A stretch of 64,000 bases of DNA from Desulforamulus reducens MI-1 (GTDB lineage: Bacteria > Bacillota > Desulfotomaculia > Desulfotomaculales > Desulfotomaculaceae), in NCBI RefSeq assembly GCF_000016165.1, contig NC_009253.1:3544105-3608104 (forward strand). Direction: 5' to 3'. Positions 53,995 through 64,000 of the stretch are shown here, one piece after another (within the stretch, counting starts at the first letter, position 1; each line of letters begins with the position of its first letter). A model generated the notes under the pieces. It worked only from the letters and a program-made list of their open reading frames with translations. It was not told the DNA's origin and did no database searches. The position numbers and the translations under genes were made by a program.

Positions 53995-54843
53995 TTATAC
54001 TTCTATGATGCATACGCCAATTAATCCCGGGCCTGCATGAACACCAATAACTGGGCCCACCTGACCGGTATAAGTATTCTCTACATTGGGTAACTGTTTG
54101 ATTTTATCCAGTAATTCTTTGGCTTCATCACCAGCTCCACCATGCATGACTGCCACTGTTACTTTTTTACTCTCAATTTTTTTACTGGTTATTTCAAAAA
54201 GCTTATGTAAAGATTTTTTTCTTCCCCTAACCTTATCAAAGGTATAATATTTACCTTCTTCGTTAATAGATATAATTGGTTTTATTTGCATGATCTCTCC
54301 AATGGTACCTGCAACATAACCAATACGCCCGCCCTTTCTTAAATAATCCAAGGTCCCTACCACGAAGTATATTTCTGTTTTACTCATAATATCTTTAGCT
54401 TTCTTCACAGCAACATCAAAATTCATAGTTTCCTTGATTGATTTCGCTGCTTCTAGCACGGGAATTCCTAACCCCAAGGATAATGCCTTTGAGTCAATTA
54501 CTTCAATTACCATGTTTTTAAAATCCCGCGCTATGGTCCTTACAGCATTATAGGTACCACTTAATCCACTGGAGATGTGTATGGAAATAACATGTGTAAA
54601 CCCTTCTTTTTCAAGCTTTTTAAATAAGTTAATAATATTAGCAGGTGAGGGCAAAGATGTTGAAGGTACTTCCCCTGGCATTCGATCATAAATCTCCTTG
54701 GGGCTTATATCAACTCTATCTAGATATTCCTCTTCATCAGAATAAATTACATTCAAAGGCAAAACATGAATATTATATTTATGTATTAACTCTTTATCTA
54801 AATCACAGGTACTGTCTGTAACCACAGCAACTTTCTCATTCAT
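53995..54843 (-). CDS. DegV-family fatty-acid-binding protein
   Basis: 282 aa. VAVVTDSTCDLDKELI, HVLPLNVI, TSLPSPANIINLF, ISSGLSGTYNA and GPVIGVHAGPG are the standard DegV motifs. DegV/FakB proteins hold a fatty acid for phosphorylation by FakA. No fakA in the window. Confidence 0.95.
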   Translation of the reverse strand: MNEKVAVVTDSTCDLDKELIHKYNIHVLPLNVIYSDEEEYLDRVDISPKEIYDRMPGEVPSTSLPSPANIINLFKKLEKEGFTHVISIHISSGLSGTYNAVRTIARDFKNMVIEVIDSKALSLGLGIPVLEAAKSIKETMNFDVAVKKAKDIMSKTEIYFVVGTLDYLRKGGRIGYVAGTIGEIMQIKPIISINEEGKYYTFDKVRGRKKSLHKLFEITSKKIESKKVTVAVMHGGAGDEAKELLDKIKQLPNVENTYTGQVGPVIGVHAGPGLIGVCIIEV

Positions 54844-54993
54844 TTGAAACCACCCTTATTTTATGTCTTATCCACCTGACATTATACCACTATGATGGTA
54901 AAATCATCTTATAAATATTTAAATTTTCGTTTTATCCTGTAAAACCTACCCTAATTCATCACATTAATAAATTTGGTATATCTGATCTGACCG

Positions 54994-55692
54994 CTATAGA
55001 CCAATATTAAGGTTTGCCCACAACCAGGTAAAAAATAATGCCATCAGAATGGCCGGTAATAAATTACCAACCTTTACCGGTTTAATACCCAATATGTTAC
55101 TTGCAATACCAACAATCAACAACCCTCCTGTGGCCGTCATTTCGTTAATCATAGAAGGAGTAAGAAACTCCTTGATACCACTGGCAGCCAAGGTTATGGC
55201 CCCTTGATAAATAAATACGGGTATAGCAGAAAATACTACACCAAACCCCATTGTCGTGGTAAACACAACAGCAGTTGTACCATCCAAGAGTGATTTAGCA
55301 TATAGTGTTGTGGCATTGCCGGTAATTCCATCTTCCAATGCACCCATAATTCCCATTGCCCCAACACAATAAATCAAACTGGTGGTTACAAAGGCCTTTG
55401 CCACTTCACCCTGACCGTTACCGCCAACCCTAGACTCTAAATATGTACCGGTTCTGGCTAACCATCCTTCAATATTTAATAATTCTCCCATGATACCGCC
55501 TAACACTAAACTTAATATAACAATTAACTCATTCTCGGTTTTTAAAGCCATTTTAAAACCAATTAATGCTACTGCCAAACCTATACCACTCATGACTGTA
55601 TTGTTTATGGATTCACTGATTCCTTTTCGAAACATTAAACCTAGGGCTGTTCCGGCAATTATTGCCGCAGCATTTACAATTGTTCCCGTCAT
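54994..55692 (-). CDS. DUF554 membrane protein
   Basis: 232 aa with about six membrane helices: TGTIVNAAAIIAGTALGLM, LVLGGIMGELLNIEGWL, FVTTSLIYCVGAMGIMGALE. DUF554 (YdfK/YqgA-type) proteins are frequent next to parB in Clostridia. Function unknown. Confidence 0.92.
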   Translation of the reverse strand: MTGTIVNAAAIIAGTALGLMFRKGISESINNTVMSGIGLAVALIGFKMALKTENELIVILSLVLGGIMGELLNIEGWLARTGTYLESRVGGNGQGEVAKAFVTTSLIYCVGAMGIMGALEDGITGNATTLYAKSLLDGTTAVVFTTTMGFGVVFSAIPVFIYQGAITLAASGIKEFLTPSMINEMTATGGLLIVGIASNILGIKPVKVGNLLPAILMALFFTWLWANLNIGL

Positions 55693-55712
55693 AATATTCC
55701 TCCGTACTCCTA

Positions 55713-55728
55713 TGTTTCACGTGAAACA
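55713..55728. promoter_or_regulatory. parS site 1
   Basis: Perfect TGTTTCACGTGAAACA just upstream of the DUF554 gene, so a ParB-binding centromere site. Confidence 0.97.
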
Positions 55729-55746
55729 ATCTACGACTAATTAATG

Positions 55747-55782
55747 AATGGCTTAATGTTTCACGTGAAACATTAAGCCATT
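55747..55782. promoter_or_regulatory. parS site 2 within an extended palindrome
   Basis: Perfect parS (55757-55772) inside a longer palindrome with GGCTTAA / TTAAGCC arms. The right arm covers the parB stop codon, so the site also looks like a transcription terminator of parAB. Confidence 0.95.
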
Positions 55783-56681
55783 AACTTATCATCATTAATA
55801 AGTAACTCTAATAACCTAGTTAAATCTGCATCATTATAATAATTTATTTCAATCCTGCCACCATGCTTGGTTGTTTTAATTTGAACCTTTGTACCTAAAG
55901 TGCTTCTAAGTTGATCTTCTATATCCATTATTTGTGGATCTTTTGGTTTATCTTTCTTTGGTTCTTCCTTGGTAACTTCCTTTTCGAGGATGCTTTTAAT
56001 CAACTCCTCCACTTGTCGTACTGATAACTGTCTCTTTATAATTAATTCGCAGAGTTCAATTTGTTTGTTTTTTGAATCTAAAACCAAAAGAGGTCTGGCA
56101 TGTCCAACCGATATTTCTCCATTACTTAATTTAACCTTTATTTCATTGGGTAAAGAGAGTAATCGAACCATATTAGTTATTTGAGGTCTACTTTTTCCAA
56201 CTCTTTGTGAGACTTGATCCTGTGTGAGTTGAAATTCATCCATAAGCCTCCGGTAAGCCGTTGCCTCTTCTAGGGGATTTAAATTCTCCCGTTGCAAGTT
56301 TTCAATAAGAGCAATGGCTGCTGACTGTAATTCACCGTATTCACGAATGACAGCTGGTATATGTTCCATGCCCAACTGTTGACAAGCACGCCATCTCCGT
56401 TCCCCTGCAATTAACTCATAGCCACCGCCGGGCTGAGTTCTTACTACCACAGGCTGAACCACACCATACTCCTTAATAGAATCTACTAATTCCTGTAATT
56501 TATCTGGATCGATTCGTAGCCTTGGCTGCTTTGGATTTGGTTTAATATCGGATACCTTAATTTCTTTTAATACCCCTTTGTCACTTTCAAATTCATTTGA
56601 AGTATCGTGTACAGTCGGTGTGATTGGTGTAATTGGCATCAGAGCCTGTAGACCTTTTCCTAATCCTCTTTTTTTACTCAA
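55773..56681 (-). CDS. parB: Chromosome partitioning protein ParB (Spo0J)
   Basis: 302 aa. CTPase motif region GGYELIAGERRWRACQ and ENLQRENLNPLEEA, then the HTH LTQDQVSQRVGKSRPQITNMVRLL. Binds parS and loads SMC. TTG start overlapping the parA stop (TTGAG). Three parS sites lie within 1.9 kb. Confidence 0.97.
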   Translation of the reverse strand: MSKKRGLGKGLQALMPITPITPTVHDTSNEFESDKGVLKEIKVSDIKPNPKQPRLRIDPDKLQELVDSIKEYGVVQPVVVRTQPGGGYELIAGERRWRACQQLGMEHIPAVIREYGELQSAAIALIENLQRENLNPLEEATAYRRLMDEFQLTQDQVSQRVGKSRPQITNMVRLLSLPNEIKVKLSNGEISVGHARPLLVLDSKNKQIELCELIIKRQLSVRQVEELIKSILEKEVTKEEPKKDKPKDPQIMDIEDQLRSTLGTKVQIKTTKHGGRIEINYYNDADLTRLLELLINDDKLMA

Positions 56682-57435
56682 TACCCATCACTTCCTTGGC
56701 TAGTTCTTGGTAAGCTTCGGAGCCCTTTGATTTAGGATCATATAGGACTACCGGCATGCCATGACTTGGAGCTTCACTTAAACGAACATTTCTTGGAATA
56801 ATATTTTGAAAGACCTTTGTTCCAAAAACTTTTTTAACTTCATCCACAACTTGTATAGATAAGTTTAATCTTGCATCAAACATCGTTAATAAAACACCTT
56901 CTATTTCTAAAGAAGGATTTAGATGTTTTTTTACCAATTGAACTGTGTTCATTAATTGCCCGACACCTTCTAAGGCATAAAATTCACATTGAATCGGTAT
57001 TAATAATGAGTCAGATGCTGCTAAGGCATTTAAGGTTAAAAGTCCCAAAGAAGGTGGACAATCAATAATAATATAATTGTATTTTTCTTTTAAGGGACTG
57101 AGGGCCCTTTTTAAAATTTGTTCTCTGGCCATGAGTGATACCATCTCTACCTCTGCACCGGCCAGTTGAATGGTGGATGGCAGTACGTCTAAATACTTAA
57201 TGCCCGTGTGGATGATTGCCTCTTTGGCAGTCATATCATTAATTAAAACATCGTAAACACAACGCTCTAATCGTGTTTTGTCAATTCCCAAGCCACTACT
57301 GGCATTACCCTGGGGGTCAATATCAACCAGTAGGACAGGTTGACCCATCAGGGAGAGGCTGGCCCCCAAATTTACTGCTGTTGTGGTTTTGGCCACGCCT
57401 CCCTTTTGGTTGGCAGTAGCAATGATCTTCCCCAA
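56674..57435 (-). CDS. parA: Chromosome partitioning ATPase ParA (Soj)
   Basis: 253 aa. Deviant Walker A KGGVAKTTTAVNLG, IIIDCPPSLGLLT. Works with ParB on origin segregation and regulates DnaA. TTG start with GGGGGTG upstream. A parS site lies 100 bases upstream. Confidence 0.97.
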   Translation of the reverse strand: MGKIIATANQKGGVAKTTTAVNLGASLSLMGQPVLLVDIDPQGNASSGLGIDKTRLERCVYDVLINDMTAKEAIIHTGIKYLDVLPSTIQLAGAEVEMVSLMAREQILKRALSPLKEKYNYIIIDCPPSLGLLTLNALAASDSLLIPIQCEFYALEGVGQLMNTVQLVKKHLNPSLEIEGVLLTMFDARLNLSIQVVDEVKKVFGTKVFQNIIPRNVRLSEAPSHGMPVVLYDPKSKGSEAYQELAKEVMGIE

Positions 57436-57531
57436 TTGTGCACCCCCAATGATTTAATCTATATCCCTATTCAACAAAGGGTTCTTTTGTTCCTTCTAAA
57501 TAAATACAGATGTAGGATTCTTTAGGTTTAA

Positions 57532-57547
57532 TGTTTCACGTGAAACA
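57532..57547. promoter_or_regulatory. parS site 3
   Basis: Perfect TGTTTCACGTGAAACA, extended to TTTAATG / CATTAAA on both sides, upstream of parA. Confidence 0.97.
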
Positions 57548-57685
57548 TTAAAAAACTTAGCTATACAATCTTTGACATAGATTTAGTTTTTCTTGGGCAT
57601 ATAAAAAAGTCTTTCTTTTTCCTATATACTAAAAAACCTGAGGATTAATTTGAGGGCACTGAGAAAATAAAACTTTTTTCAAAAA

Positions 57686-57724
57686 AGCAAAGGAACCACT
57701 ATATAACGTAGTGGTTCCTTTGCT
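57686..57724 (-). terminator. Terminator of rsmG
   Basis: AGCAAAGGAACCACTA / TAGTGGTTCCTTTGCT, perfect stem, with TTTTTTG on the minus strand. Confidence 0.92.
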
Positions 57725-57799
57725 ATGTTCAAACCAAATGTAGTATCCCTTTAAAAAAAGGACTTTTTCAGTGGACTCATAAATTCCCCCAGGAATTTT

Positions 57800-58522
57800 C
57801 TATGCAATAGGTTTTTTAGCTGGTATTCCTGCTTTTCTAGGATAGACAGAGGGAGTTTGCTTAACTTTTTTTATCACAACGAGACTTCTACCATCATTAA
57901 TAAATGGTAATTGTAATTTGTGAATATTTAATAATGAACCTCCCAAAACCTCAATGGCTTTACTGGCTTCCTTTACTTCCTCATCAATATCTGGACCCTT
58001 TTGGGAAATAAAATAACCATCTAACTTTGTACAGGGGAGGCAGTATTCAGAGAGGACTTTTAATTTGGCCACTGCCCTAGATAGTACATAGTCATATTTT
58101 TCTCGATGTTCCTTCTTTTGACCAAAATCCTCTGCTCTATCATGTATTGCACAAATATTAGTTAACCCTAGTTTTTTAATTACCTCATTTAAAAAATTAA
58201 CTCGTTTGTTTAGAGAATCCATAAGAGTTACATTGATATCCGGGCGAAAAATTTTAATAGGTATACCCGGAAAACCTGCCCCGGTACCAATGTCTAATAC
58301 ATTTGCTTGACAAGGTATTTCTAGGATCTTTAAGCAAGTCAAGGAATCAATAAAATGCTTTAATGCCACTTCCTTTGGTTCTATAATAGCTGTTAAGTTT
58401 ATATTTTTATTCCATTCAATAAGAAGATTATAATATTTTTCAAAAGCCAAGGTCTGATTCTCTGTTAGATCAAATTCCATTTCCTTTGCCGCTTGCTTTA
58501 AGGTTATAGTTAAATCATTCAT
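57800..58522 (-). CDS. rsmG: 16S rRNA (guanine527-N7)-methyltransferase
   Basis: 240 aa. SAM-binding VLDIGTGAGFPGIPIKI and LSRAVAKL. Methylates G527 of 16S rRNA; loss gives low-level streptomycin resistance. ATG 58520-58522 one base after the mnmG stop, with GGAGGGG upstream. Confidence 0.97.
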   Translation of the reverse strand: MNDLTITLKQAAKEMEFDLTENQTLAFEKYYNLLIEWNKNINLTAIIEPKEVALKHFIDSLTCLKILEIPCQANVLDIGTGAGFPGIPIKIFRPDINVTLMDSLNKRVNFLNEVIKKLGLTNICAIHDRAEDFGQKKEHREKYDYVLSRAVAKLKVLSEYCLPCTKLDGYFISQKGPDIDEEVKEASKAIEVLGGSLLNIHKLQLPFINDGRSLVVIKKVKQTPSVYPRKAGIPAKKPIA

Positions 58523-58523
58523 T

Positions 58524-60416
58524 TTAAGCATCCCCTCCGGCAATCTTTCGCCGTTCTTGCTCTAACCAAATTAACAATACGGAAATATCTGCAGGGCTTA
58601 CTCCAGAGATACGAGAAGCCTGTCCAATGGAGGTTGGTTTGAACTTTTTTAACTTTTGTCTGGCTTCCAAGGAAAGTCCTTTAATCATTTCATAGTCAAT
58701 ATCGATGTTCAATATACGACCTTCTAGTTTTTCAAATCTTTCAACCTGGGCCAACTGTTTTTTAATATATCCTTCATATTTAACTTCAATCTCAACTTCC
58801 TCAATAACCTCTTGGGGTAAATCAAGGAAATGGTCAGAGAGACCAGCCAAGGTATTATATTTTATTTCAGGTCTCCTTAATAAATTAATGAAGGGAGTGT
58901 TTTGAGTAATTTCACTTGATTCAAGACTTTTTAATACCTTATTTGTCTCTTCATTGGCAGGTATAACAATGGTTTTAAGCCTCTCCATTTCTTTGCTAAT
59001 GGATTGCCATTTGTTCATATAGTGATCATATCGCACTTGACTTACAAGCCCTATATTGTAGCCCTTTTGAGTCAATCTGTGATCAGCATTATCCTGACGA
59101 AGTAATAAACGATATTCTGCCCTGGCAGTCATAAGGCGGTAAGGTTCATTGGTACCTTTAACAACCAGATCATCAATTAGTACACCTATATAGGCTTCTG
59201 ACCTGGAGAGGTAAAAGGGGTCCTTTTCCTGAACCTGCAATGCAGCATTAATTCCAGCCATAATTCCCTGGGCAGCTGCTTCTTCATAGCCAGAAGTTCC
59301 ATTAATCTGCCCTGCAGCATACAAGCCTATAATTTCTTTCGTTTCCAGGGTGGTTCTAAGTTGGGTCGGTACAATATAGTCATACTCAATGGCATAGGCC
59401 GGCCTCATAATACTAACATTTTCCATACCAGGTATGGTTCTATACATTTTTAATTGTACATCAGGAGGAAGGCTAGTTGACATTCCCTGAACATACATCT
59501 CATAGGTATGCAATCCTTCTGGCTCTACAAAGATTTGATGTTGCGGCTTATCGGCAAACCTTACAATTTTATCCTCTATTGAGGGGCAGTATCTTGGACC
59601 AACTCCTTCAATAATTCCAGAGTAAAGGGGAGACCGATGTAAATTCTCTCTTATAATTTCATGGGTCTTTTCTGTGGTATAAGTTAACCAACAGGGAACC
59701 TGCTCTCGTTGGGTAACCGGAGATATATAAGAAAAATTATGTACTTCTTCATCTCCTGGCTGAATGGTCATTTTTGTAAAATCAATGGTACGACGATCCA
59801 CCCTAGCCGGTGTACCTGTTTTGAAACGACCTAATTCTAAACCTAAGCTTCTTAAGTTTTCACTCAGGTTTACAGAAGGAAACTGACTGTTTGGCCCACC
59901 AGGAAAATGTACATTGCCAATAATAATTCTTCCCTTTAAATAAGTTCCTGTGGTAACAACAACTGCCCGAGCAGAAAATTCTGCCCCTATCTGAGTTGCT
60001 ACACCGGTAACACGGCCATTTTTAACTAAAATTTCTTCCACCAATAATTGCTTTACATCTAAATTTTCCTGAGTTTCTAAGTTTTTTTTCATTAACTGCT
60101 GGTATTTTACCTTATCTGCCTGGGCCCTTAGGGCATAAACAGCCGGTCCTTTACCAGTATTTAACATTCTCATCTGGATTGCAGCTAAGTCTGTGGTTAA
60201 GCCCATTTGGCCACCCAGGGCGTCGATTTCTTTAACCAGATGTGATTTAGCCGGTCCCCCAACCGCAGGATTACAAGGCATTAATGCTATATTATCTAAA
60301 TTTAGTGTTAATACTAGAGTTTTGCAGCCCATTCTCGCAGCAGCAAGGCCTGCTTCACATCCGGCATGACCAGCACCTACTATAATAACATCATAATCGC
60401 CAGCATGGTAACGCAA
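58524..60416 (-). CDS. mnmG: tRNA uridine-5-carboxymethylaminomethyl enzyme MnmG
   Basis: 630 aa. FAD-binding [20 protein letters not shown], and [43 protein letters not shown]. Works with MnmE on wobble uridine. TTG 60414-60416 with AATGAGGTG upstream gives the standard length; the longer frame to 60464 overlaps mnmE. Confidence 0.97.
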   Translation of the reverse strand: MRYHAGDYDVIIVGAGHAGCEAGLAAARMGCKTLVLTLNLDNIALMPCNPAVGGPAKSHLVKEIDALGGQMGLTTDLAAIQMRMLNTGKGPAVYALRAQADKVKYQQLMKKNLETQENLDVKQLLVEEILVKNGRVTGVATQIGAEFSARAVVVTTGTYLKGRIIIGNVHFPGGPNSQFPSVNLSENLRSLGLELGRFKTGTPARVDRRTIDFTKMTIQPGDEEVHNFSYISPVTQREQVPCWLTYTTEKTHEIIRENLHRSPLYSGIIEGVGPRYCPSIEDKIVRFADKPQHQIFVEPEGLHTYEMYVQGMSTSLPPDVQLKMYRTIPGMENVSIMRPAYAIEYDYIVPTQLRTTLETKEIIGLYAAGQINGTSGYEEAAAQGIMAGINAALQVQEKDPFYLSRSEAYIGVLIDDLVVKGTNEPYRLMTARAEYRLLLRQDNADHRLTQKGYNIGLVSQVRYDHYMNKWQSISKEMERLKTIVIPANEETNKVLKSLESSEITQNTPFINLLRRPEIKYNTLAGLSDHFLDLPQEVIEEVEIEVKYEGYIKKQLAQVERFEKLEGRILNIDIDYEMIKGLSLEARQKLKKFKPTSIGQASRISGVSPADISVLLIWLEQERRKIAGGDA

Positions 60417-60426
60417 GATATTCACC

Positions 60427-61812
60427 TCATTTACCAATACAAAAATCCGAAAAAATTCTATCAATCAAGTCTTCAGTTACACTGTTCCCTGTTATTTCAC
60501 CGAGAATTTCCCAGGAGGATTTTAAATCAATGGAAACTAGATCTGCAGGAACGTATTCTTGCAAACCTTTGCTAGCCTCAAGGAGATGTTGCATTGCCCT
60601 TTCCAAGGCATGCTTATGTCTGGAGTTGGATACAAAAATACTATCTGTTGTGGTAATTTTTCCCTCAACCACCATATTAAAAATAGTTTCCTCAAGTTTG
60701 TCCAACCCGATTTCTTTTTGAGCGGAAATTTCTATAATCTCACTGAAATTTATTAGCTGTCTAATCTCATGGGAATCTATTTTGTTTTTTGTAATATCAA
60801 TTTTATTTATTAGAATAAGAACTTTTTTATCTTTGATTAAATCAATTACTTTTCGATCTTCATCTGATATACCAGTAGTGGCATCTAAAACAAATAAAAC
60901 TATATCTGCCTGATTTAAAAGTTCCCTTGATTTTTCTACTCCAATTTTCTCCACTAGATCCTGGGTCTCTCGTAACCCGGCAGTGTCTATTATTTTTAGG
61001 GGTACACCTTTTATACTAAGTATTTCTTCTATAACATCCCTAGTTGTTCCCGGTATATCGGTCACAATGGCTCGCTGTTCATGAAGAAGGGCGTTCAGAA
61101 GGGATGATTTTCCCACATTTGGTTTTCCTACTATAACAGTCTTAAGTCCCTCGCGATATATTTTACCAGTATCTGCATACGCCAATAAATGTTCTATTTC
61201 TTTTATTAAACTATTGCACTCCTTACTTATTCCTAACAGATTTTCTTCTGGAATATCATCCTCAGGAAAATCAATAATCGCCTCAATTTTAGCCAGTAGT
61301 CCTAAAACTTTATGCTGTAGACCATTCACTTTTTCCGATAGTTTACCACCCAGCTGATTCACAGCTATTTTTGCCCCGGCATCGGTTTTAGCCCTAATAA
61401 TATCAATAATGGATTCCGCCTGGGCTAAATCCAAGCGACCATTTAAGAAGGATCTTTTACTAAATTCTCCAGGTTCAGCATGACGTGCACCGTTTCTAAG
61501 AATCACTTCTAATACCTTTCGTAAAGGTATTATCCCACCATGACAACTTATTTCAATAACATCTTCCGCAGTAAAACTTTTCGGTCCTCTCATAATAGAA
61601 AGAAGTACTTCATCAATAATTTCCCCTGTTTCCGGGTTAATTACATGACCATAGATAATCTTATAATTATCCTTTTGGTACCATTCTTTATTATACTTTG
61701 GCCTAAATACCTTTTTGCCAATGGTTATGGCATCTGGGCCACTCATACGGATAACACCGATACTTCCTTCTCCTAGTGCTGTGGCTATAGCTACAATGGT
61801 ATCATCTAACAA
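60427..61812 (-). CDS. mnmE: tRNA modification GTPase MnmE
   Basis: 461 aa. N-terminal folate-binding domain ([21 protein letters not shown]), GTPase G1 [11 protein letters not shown]3 DTAGLRET, G4 NKID, and the C-terminal FCIGK with the essential cysteine. Followed by mnmG after a 10-base gap. Confidence 0.98.
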   Translation of the reverse strand: MLDDTIVAIATALGEGSIGVIRMSGPDAITIGKKVFRPKYNKEWYQKDNYKIIYGHVINPETGEIIDEVLLSIMRGPKSFTAEDVIEISCHGGIIPLRKVLEVILRNGARHAEPGEFSKRSFLNGRLDLAQAESIIDIIRAKTDAGAKIAVNQLGGKLSEKVNGLQHKVLGLLAKIEAIIDFPEDDIPEENLLGISKECNSLIKEIEHLLAYADTGKIYREGLKTVIVGKPNVGKSSLLNALLHEQRAIVTDIPGTTRDVIEEILSIKGVPLKIIDTAGLRETQDLVEKIGVEKSRELLNQADIVLFVLDATTGISDEDRKVIDLIKDKKVLILINKIDITKNKIDSHEIRQLINFSEIIEISAQKEIGLDKLEETIFNMVVEGKITTTDSIFVSNSRHKHALERAMQHLLEASKGLQEYVPADLVSIDLKSSWEILGEITGNSVTEDLIDRIFSDFCIGK

Positions 61813-61853
61813 TTTTTCTACCTCCTGCGGCTGGTAAGAAAAAGATTTGTAAA

Positions 61854-61881
61854 AACCCAGCAGCCGGATGGTGCTGGGTTT
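61854..61881. terminator. Terminator between jag and mnmE
   Basis: AACCCAGCA / TGCTGGGTT stem flanked by A and T runs; likely ends the rpmH-rnpA-yidD-yidC-jag transcript ahead of mnmE. Confidence 0.8.
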
Positions 61882-61891
61882 TTATTATAGG

Positions 61892-62512
61892 TTATTTTTT
61901 CGGTGAAATTATAATTTTCCTAAAGGGTTCTTCACCTTCACTGAATGTATAGATATCATCCCGCCCTTGCAAGGCAGTGTGTATAACTCTTCTTTCCTGT
62001 GAGTTCATTGGTTCCAAAACAACACTTCTGCCTCTTTGTTTTGCTTTGTCTGCCAATCTTGTGGCCAGCTTTTGTAAAGTCTCTTCCCGGCGGTGACGAT
62101 ATCCCTCAACATCAAGAATAACTTTCCGTCGCTGTTCTTGATTTTTATTAATAGCTAAATTGACTAAATATTGAAGTGAATCGAGGGTTTCTCCCCTGCG
62201 ACCAATTAATACCCCTAGGTCCGGTCCTTCTATGGCGACGTTTAACATTTGATCTTGTTCTTTAATATTTACTTCCACAGGAATATCCATGCACTTAAAT
62301 ATACTTTGCAATAATCGATCTGTACGTCTTACCGGATCATCCTTTAGTGTTAATCTAACCTTGGCTGGACGAGATCCAATTAATCCAAATAAACCCTTAG
62401 AGGGTTCTGCTGTTACTTCAATAATTACCTCGTCCCGTAACACACCCAATTCTTGAAGACCTAATTCAATGGCTTCATCTATGGATTTAGCGACTTTTTC
62501 TACTACCTTCAA
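61892..62512 (-). CDS. jag: Jag (SpoIIIJ-associated) RNA-binding protein
   Basis: 206 aa. N-terminal Jag domain (AKSIDEAIELGLQELGV), KH domain (GVLIGRRGETLDSLQYLVNL) and R3H domain (EPMNSQERRVIHTALQG). TTG start; overlaps the end of yidC by 26 bases. Confidence 0.96.
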   Translation of the reverse strand: MKVVEKVAKSIDEAIELGLQELGVLRDEVIIEVTAEPSKGLFGLIGSRPAKVRLTLKDDPVRRTDRLLQSIFKCMDIPVEVNIKEQDQMLNVAIEGPDLGVLIGRRGETLDSLQYLVNLAINKNQEQRRKVILDVEGYRHRREETLQKLATRLADKAKQRGRSVVLEPMNSQERRVIHTALQGRDDIYTFSEGEEPFRKIIISPKK

Positions 62513-63176
62513 CTCCGGTTACCCCCTCTTTAAGGTGCAGGGTTTCTTTATTAATTATCCACTGTTGAATTGCTCCTACAGTATTAAAAACTACCCAGTA
62601 TAGTGCCAAACCTGCAGGCACGGTATGAGCAATCCAACCAATAAATAAGGGCATTGTGTATAGCATTGTTTTTTGGGTTTGATCCTGCGTATTGGTAGTT
62701 AATTTGGATTGCAGATATGTAGTAGCAGCTGCCAATAATGCTAAAGGTATATCACCTGTTTTACTCAAAGACTCAACCCAGAAAAAATGCGCATGGTCTG
62801 GATTTTTAAAAGGAAAAGCATACAGTGCCCGATAAAGAGCAATTAATATTGGCATTTGAACCAGTAAAGGCAGACATCCCGCCATAGGATTTACATTGTG
62901 CTCTTTATACAGTTCCATTATCTTTTGTTGCATCATTTGGGGATCTTTATTTTTGTATTTATCCTGTATGGCTTTTATTTCAGGAGCTAGTTTTTGCATC
63001 ATAACCATAGAATGCATTTGTTTTTTAGAAAGGGGATATAAAACTACTTTGATAAATATCGTTAACAAAATAATGGCCAACGCATAACTTGGGAATCCAA
63101 AACTGACCGTAAAGCCATAAAGCCAGTTCATTAATGCTGTCATACCATCTACTATGGCATCAAACCATCCAAACAA
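62487..63176 (-). CDS. yidC: Membrane protein insertase YidC/SpoIIIJ
   Basis: 229 aa, the short Gram-positive form with five membrane helices. YPLSKKQMHSMVMMQKLAPEI and NPMAGCLPLLVQMPILIALYRAL are the conserved core. TTG start with AAGGAGG upstream. The basic tail (VTGVEGSRKSR) ends within jag. No lipobox-containing signal peptide visible at the start. Confidence 0.96.
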   Translation of the reverse strand: MFGWFDAIVDGMTALMNWLYGFTVSFGFPSYALAIILLTIFIKVVLYPLSKKQMHSMVMMQKLAPEIKAIQDKYKNKDPQMMQQKIMELYKEHNVNPMAGCLPLLVQMPILIALYRALYAFPFKNPDHAHFFWVESLSKTGDIPLALLAAATTYLQSKLTTNTQDQTQKTMLYTMPLFIGWIAHTVPAGLALYWVVFNTVGAIQQWIINKETLHLKEGVTGVEGSRKSR

Positions 63177-63205
63177 AACGTGTACCTCCTTAAAAGCCTT
63201 ACCGG

Positions 63206-63415
63206 TTAATGTAATGGGTCATATCCACCCGGGTGATAGGGATGGCACTTTGCTAATCTTTTAAATGTTAGCCAAAGCCCCTTTAATATACCATATTTTT
63301 CAATTGCTTGTTTTGAATATTGAGAACATGTCGGGTAAAACCGGCAAGTAGGTGGCTTCAAAGGAGAAATAAATTTCTGGTAAAAAATTAGGCCAAGTAT
63401 AATAACCTGCCGCAT
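63206..63415 (-). CDS. yidD: YidD membrane insertion factor
   Basis: 69 aa. [31 protein letters not shown] and HPGGYDP are the family hallmarks. Overlaps the rnpA stop by one base. Confidence 0.97.
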   Translation of the reverse strand: MRQVIILGLIFYQKFISPLKPPTCRFYPTCSQYSKQAIEKYGILKGLWLTFKRLAKCHPYHPGGYDPLH

Positions 63416-63756
63416 TAATTTTTCTCCTGTTTATTTAATTTACCCCAAACATGCCACATGTGTTTTTCCATTTGATGAAAGTCCTGATCAGAGGAAGTTT
63501 GGCGAACAATAAACACAAAATCACAATCATCAGAAAAACGATCCAAATGAAAACGGCATAGTTCCTTCAATATACGACGTAAACGGTTTCGACAAACTGC
63601 CTTGCCAACCTTTTTACTAATGGAGAAACCAAACCTGCGACCAAGACCCTTATTAGGAAATTTATACAATACCAGGTATCGGTTTGCAGCGGACACACCA
63701 AAACGATAGACATTGCGAAAATCTGAATTTTTCTTTAGGGAAACAAATTTTTTCAT
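63415..63756 (-). CDS. rnpA: Ribonuclease P protein component
   Basis: 113 aa. [24 protein letters not shown] includes the RNR motif that binds RNase P RNA. Processes tRNA 5' ends with the rnpB RNA (not in the window). Confidence 0.97.
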   Translation of the reverse strand: MKKFVSLKKNSDFRNVYRFGVSAANRYLVLYKFPNKGLGRRFGFSISKKVGKAVCRNRLRRILKELCRFHLDRFSDDCDFVFIVRQTSSDQDFHQMEKHMWHVWGKLNKQEKN

Positions 63757-63846
63757 AAATTCTTCCTAATAAAGAATTTTTTATGGTTAGTTTAACCATA
63801 AGATAAATTTCATATACAAATTAGGAAAAGGCCACCCTAAGCGGCC

Positions 63847-63981
63847 TTATGCAGTCAATCTTTTTCTACCTTTTAAGCGTCTTCTCTTTAGTACATTGCG
63901 GCCGGTCTTAGTAGACATCCGTTTTAAAAAACCATGAACCCTTTTATGTCTGCGGTTCTTGGGTTGATATGTGCGCTTCAT
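63847..63981 (-). CDS. rpmH: 50S ribosomal protein L34
   Basis: 44 aa. [19 protein letters not shown] and [19 protein letters not shown], the usual basic L34. AGGAGG lies seven bases before the ATG. First gene of the origin operon; dnaA is expected just past the window end, in the opposite direction. Confidence 0.98.
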   Translation of the reverse strand: MKRTYQPKNRRHKRVHGFLKRMSTKTGRNVLKRRRLKGRKRLTA

Positions 63982-64000
63982 ACATAAACACCTCCTTTAA

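Larger units (their letters stand above)
57436..57799. other. Intergenic region between rsmG and parA
   Basis: 364 bases with parS site 3 (57532-57547) and the rsmG terminator (57686-57724). No gene seen. It probably also has the parA promoter. Confidence 0.7.

Overview
The window looks like a chromosomal segment from a spore-forming, anaerobic, Gram-positive bacterium of the Clostridia, most like the Desulfotomaculum/Peptococcaceae group. This is inferred from the SCIFF peptide and its maturase, the Lon-C protease, YyaC, a trimeric [FeFe] hydrogenase, AT-rich sequence with many TTG starts, and the origin-proximal gene order. Almost everything is on the minus strand. The right end is the classic origin flank (parA-parB, rsmG, mnmG, mnmE, jag, yidC, yidD, rnpA, rpmH), with three perfect parS sites. 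dnaA and oriC should lie just beyond base 64000.

Bases 1-19650 hold a bacterial microcompartment (BMC) locus built around a glycyl-radical enzyme. The enzyme is recognisably choline trimethylamine-lyase (CutC), with its activase CutD. Its short form (847 aa) and its partners fit a type-1 glycyl-radical microcompartment (GRM1). The locus encodes hexameric, permuted, trimeric and pentameric shell proteins, two aldehyde dehydrogenases, an alcohol dehydrogenase, PduL, PduS/PduT electron-transfer proteins, EutJ, EutP, EutQ-like and EutT-like proteins, and a DMT-family transporter. Inferred chemistry: choline is split to trimethylamine and acetaldehyde inside the shell; acetaldehyde is dismutated to ethanol and acetyl-CoA; PduL makes acetyl phosphate. 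A PocR-domain LytS-type sensor kinase and a response regulator (cut by the window edge) follow the operon and probably control it.

Bases 19650-24300 form an accessory module: a large secreted PHP-domain protein (CehA/McbA type), a choline-kinase-like phosphotransferase and an SMR transporter. The PHP gene and the BMC operon share a nearly identical promoter (TTTTCA, 17 bases, TACGAT) next to a repeated ~67-bp element. This is the best candidate here for an undescribed regulatory link. A 370-bp direct repeat flanks the transporter pair in the BMC locus, and one repeat copy carries a frameshifted shell gene.

Bases 24400-28500 encode an NAD-linked trimeric hydrogenase (HydABC). Bases 28700-29300 hold a tiny Pro/Phe/Arg repeat protein and a broken PEP-synthase fragment. 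Bases 29450-46250 are mostly housekeeping: rlmH, murA, a cell-wall peptidase, SCIFF genes, a duplicated tRNA cluster, purA, dnaB, lonC, rplI, rpsR-ssb-rpsF. Bases 46200-55700 mix membrane proteins, an aminopeptidase, sporulation-related genes, a divergent LarC homologue and DegV, leading into the origin cluster. A dispersed intergenic repeat occurs at least three times (23718, 35942, 38442).
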